This document shows, in pieces, positions 5,183-6,823 of a DNA stretch of 6,823 nucleotides. Position 1 is the first letter of the stretch; the number at the start of each line of letters is the position of its first letter. The notes below the pieces were generated by a model. The model saw nothing but the letters and a program-made list of their open reading frames with translations. It did not search any database and was not told where the DNA came from. The position numbers were made by a program, and so were the translations under genes. The stretch is from positions 1-6,823 of the forward strand of contig SYEN01000157.1 of the NCBI GenBank assembly GCA_005800795.1, read 5' to 3'. Source of the stretch: Burkholderiales bacterium. GTDB taxonomy: Bacteria; Pseudomonadota; Gammaproteobacteria; Burkholderiales; SG8-41.

Positions 5183-6336
5183 GTGAGCGCTTTCGCAGCG
5201 TCGCGCAATGCGTCGCCGAGTTGCCGAATGTCGTCTGCGGTGTGCGCGGCGGAGAGCGAAATTCTGAGACGCGCGGTGTTCGGCGGCACGGTGGGCGGAC
5301 GTATCGCAGGCACGAGAATGCCCCGCGCGCCGAGCGCCTCGGTCACCGCAAGCGCCGCCCGGTTGCCACCGATGATAAGCGGCTGAATGGCGGTGTCGGA
5401 AGGCCCCAGCCGCCACGGGAATGGTATTTCCTTAAGTATTTGATTTAATTGAATAATATTTTTCTGGAGCTGTTGCCGTAGCGCACCGCCGCCAGCGATC
5501 AGCTCGATGCTTTTCAGCAACGCGCACGCCAGCAGCGGCGGCATCGCCGTGGTGTATACGTACGTGCGTGCGTGCTGCACCAGCGTTTCGATGACATCAG
5601 CCCCGCCCGCGACGAACGCGCCGCACACGCCGGCCGCCTTGCCCAGTGTGCCCATGGAGATCACGCGCGGATGCCGGATGTTGAAATGCTCCAGCACGCC
5701 GCGTCCGCGATGGCCAAGTACACCAAAGCCATGCGCATCGTCGAGTAACAGCCACGCCTCATGCTTTTCGGCGAGATTCACCAGTTCGGGCACCGGCGCC
5801 ATATCGCCATCCATGCTGAACACCGCGTCCACCGCGATCAACTTGCGGCGCGCGCGCGTGGAGGCAAGCAGGCGTTCGAGTTGAACGAGATCGTTGTGCG
5901 CGTAGCGTTTGAACTGCGCGCGCGACAGCAGACACGCATCGTTCAGCGAAGCGTGATTTAACCGGTCGGCGAATACCGCGTCCTCGCGCGACAGCAAGGC
6001 TGTGACTACGCCGATGTTGGCCATGTAACCTGTCGAAAACAGCAGCGCGCGCGGCAATTGCAGAAAATCCGCCAGCTGCTGCTCAAGTTGCTCATGCGCA
6101 CGTGCGTGGCCGAGCACCAGATGCGACGCGCCCGCACCGACGCCAAACTGCTGTGCGCCTTCGCGTGCGGCGGCGATCAACGCCGGGTGATTGGCCAGTC
6201 CGAGATAGTCGTTGCTGCAAAACGCGATGTACGGTTTTCCGTCGACGACGGGATGCGCGCATTGCGCACCATCCAGGGTACGGCGGTGGCGGCGCAGGCC
6301 CGCCGCATCCAGACGCGCGAGTTCTTCAGCAAACAT
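5179..6336 (-). CDS. bioF: 8-amino-7-oxononanoate (KAPA) synthase
   Basis: BioF is a PLP enzyme of the alpha-oxoamine synthase family that condenses pimeloyl-ACP (or pimeloyl-CoA) with L-alanine to give KAPA and CO2. The 385-residue product has FCSNDYLGLANHP (39-51), GAGASHLVLGH (67-77), NHASLNDA (127-134), DAVFSMDGDMAP (170-181) and DDAHGFGVLG (199-208). Lys233, the PLP Schiff-base lysine, lies in MGTLGKAAG, and TAIQPLIIGGN and AIRPPTVP lie near the C-terminus. Length matches the family. The ATG at 6336 lies 11 bp after the bioB stop with only a weak ribosome binding site. Residues 290-304 are encoded by an AT-rich tract. The corresponding E. coli helix aligns without a gap in my remembered alignment, so the fold should be kept. 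The stop overlaps the bioH start. Confidence 0.97.
   Translation of the reverse strand: MFAEELARLDAAGLRRHRRTLDGAQCAHPVVDGKPYIAFCSNDYLGLANHPALIAAAREGAQQFGVGAGASHLVLGHARAHEQLEQQLADFLQLPRALLFSTGYMANIGVVTALLSREDAVFADRLNHASLNDACLLSRAQFKRYAHNDLVQLERLLASTRARRKLIAVDAVFSMDGDMAPVPELVNLAEKHEAWLLLDDAHGFGVLGHRGRGVLEHFNIRHPRVISMGTLGKAAGVCGAFVAGGADVIETLVQHARTYVYTTAMPPLLACALLKSIELIAGGGALRQQLQKNIIQLNQILKEIPFPWRLGPSDTAIQPLIIGGNRAALAVTEALGARGILVPAIRPPTVPPNTARLRISLSAAHTADDIRQLGDALRDAAKALT
5425..5469 (-). repeat. AT-rich mini-repeat copy inside bioF
   Basis: These 45 bases contain 9 G or C, only 5 in the central 39. The coding strand runs AAAAATATTATT, then CAATTAAATCAAATACTTAA, encoding KNIIQLNQILKE. AAAAATATT is shared with the intergenic copy, and the 21 bases at 5428-5448 match the bioC copy at 19 positions. 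On the plus strand AAGTATT and AATATTT can pair with one G-U wobble, followed by further T residues, a degenerate form of the bioC hairpin. Flanking codons are GC-rich again on both sides. Confidence 0.55.
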
Positions 6337-6347
6337 CGTGACGGAAA

Positions 6348-6823
6348 CTACCGGCCCGGCAGCTCCATCGCGCGCAGGCCGAGTTTGGCGAACAGCGCCT
6401 GATCGCGTTCCACGTCGGGATTGCCGGTGGTCAGCAGCTTCTCACCATAAAAAATCGAATTCGCCCCGGCTAGAAAACACAGCGCCTGTATACCCTCCGG
6501 CATTTCCTGCCGCCCTGCCGACAAACGTACCATCGCCTTGGGCATGGTGATCCGCGCACACGCCACCGTACGCACGAACTCCAGCAGGTCAAGCTGCTCG
6601 GTACCATGAAATTTTTCACCAAGGGGCGTGCCTTCCACCTGCACCAAGTTGTTGATCGGCACCGATTCGGGATACGGATTCATGTTGGCGAGTTGCACAA
6701 TCAGCGCGGCGCGCGCACGGCGGGTTTCACCCATGCCGACAATGCCGCCACAACACACGTGCAGCCCGGCATCGCGCACGCGCGACAGCGTATCAAGCCG
6801 GTCGTCCTGCGTGCGCGTGGAAA
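6348..6823 (-). CDS. bioB: Biotin synthase, C-terminal part (cut by window edge)
   Basis: BioB is a radical-SAM enzyme that inserts sulfur into dethiobiotin to form biotin, consuming its own [2Fe-2S] cluster. The 157 residues visible are the C-terminal half. STRTQDDRLDTLSRVRDAG is followed by HVCCGGIVGMGE, which carries the cysteine equivalent to E. coli Cys188, a [2Fe-2S] ligand. PESVPINNLV and GTPLG come next. MVRLSAGRQEM carries the unusual arginine ligand (E. coli Arg260), and CFLAGANSIFYGEKLLTT is near the end. The CxxxCxxC radical-SAM motif lies outside the window. The frame continues to the last base, so the valine GTG codon at 6777-6779 is internal and not a start. The gene ends in TAG 11 bp before bioF and is probably the first gene of the operon or close to it. 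Confidence 0.96.
   Translation of the reverse strand, partial: STRTQDDRLDTLSRVRDAGLHVCCGGIVGMGETRRARAALIVQLANMNPYPESVPINNLVQVEGTPLGEKFHGTEQLDLLEFVRTVACARITMPKAMVRLSAGRQEMPEGIQALCFLAGANSIFYGEKLLTTGNPDVERDQALFAKLGLRAMELPGR

Noticed and set aside
5183..5416. N-terminal extension of bioH to an upstream start at 5416
   Set aside because: It overlaps bioF, encodes an Arg/His/Ala-rich non-conserved stretch, and the ATGA junction at 5179-5182 gives a 256-residue BioH of canonical length.
6440..6470. AT-leaning stretch in bioB as a repeat copy
   Set aside because: It encodes the strictly conserved NSIFYGEKLL of BioB; the composition follows from protein constraint.

Overview
The window reads as chromosomal DNA from a GC-rich proteobacterium, most likely a betaproteobacterium (Burkholderiales or Nitrosomonadales type). 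This placement rests on the gene order bioB-bioF-bioH-bioC-bioD, the roughly 300-residue BioC, a DUF2244 gene beside coxB, and a CoxB fused to cytochrome c and OmpA-like domains. It comes from remembered family traits, not a search. Every gene I can support lies on the minus strand, so transcription runs from high to low coordinates. No tRNA, rRNA, CRISPR array, transposase or phage gene is visible.

Right part (6823 to 2817): a compact biotin cluster. It starts with the C-terminal 157 residues of bioB, cut by the window edge, then complete bioF, bioH, bioC and bioD. Junctions are very tight: 11 bp, a 4-bp ATGA overlap, a 23-bp overlap and a 1-bp gap, which suggests one polycistronic message with translational coupling. 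BioC methylates malonyl-ACP so that fatty-acid synthesis can build a pimeloyl chain, BioH removes the methyl ester, BioF makes KAPA, BioD makes dethiobiotin and BioB inserts sulfur. The aminotransferase gene bioA is not in view.

Middle (2816 to 1963): about 240 bp with a plausible sigma-70 promoter, then a small two-helix DUF2244 membrane protein, then 140 bp holding an imperfect inverted repeat and the coxB Shine-Dalgarno.

Left part (1962 to 1): aa3-type cytochrome c oxidase genes. coxB encodes an unusual three-module subunit II (CuA domain, cytochrome c domain, OmpA-like peptidoglycan-binding domain). It is followed by the first 106 codons of coxA/ctaD, which carry a histidine-rich N-terminus.

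The most unexpected signal is a set of four short (33-45 bp), extremely AT-rich tracts with recognisably similar sequence. One lies inside each of bioD, bioC and bioF, same strand and in frame. The fourth lies between coxB and coxA in the opposite orientation. The bioC and bioF copies match at 19 of 21 aligned bases in the same codon phase, although the two enzymes are unrelated. I suggest a dispersed AT-rich mini-repeat that can sit inside genes without breaking them.
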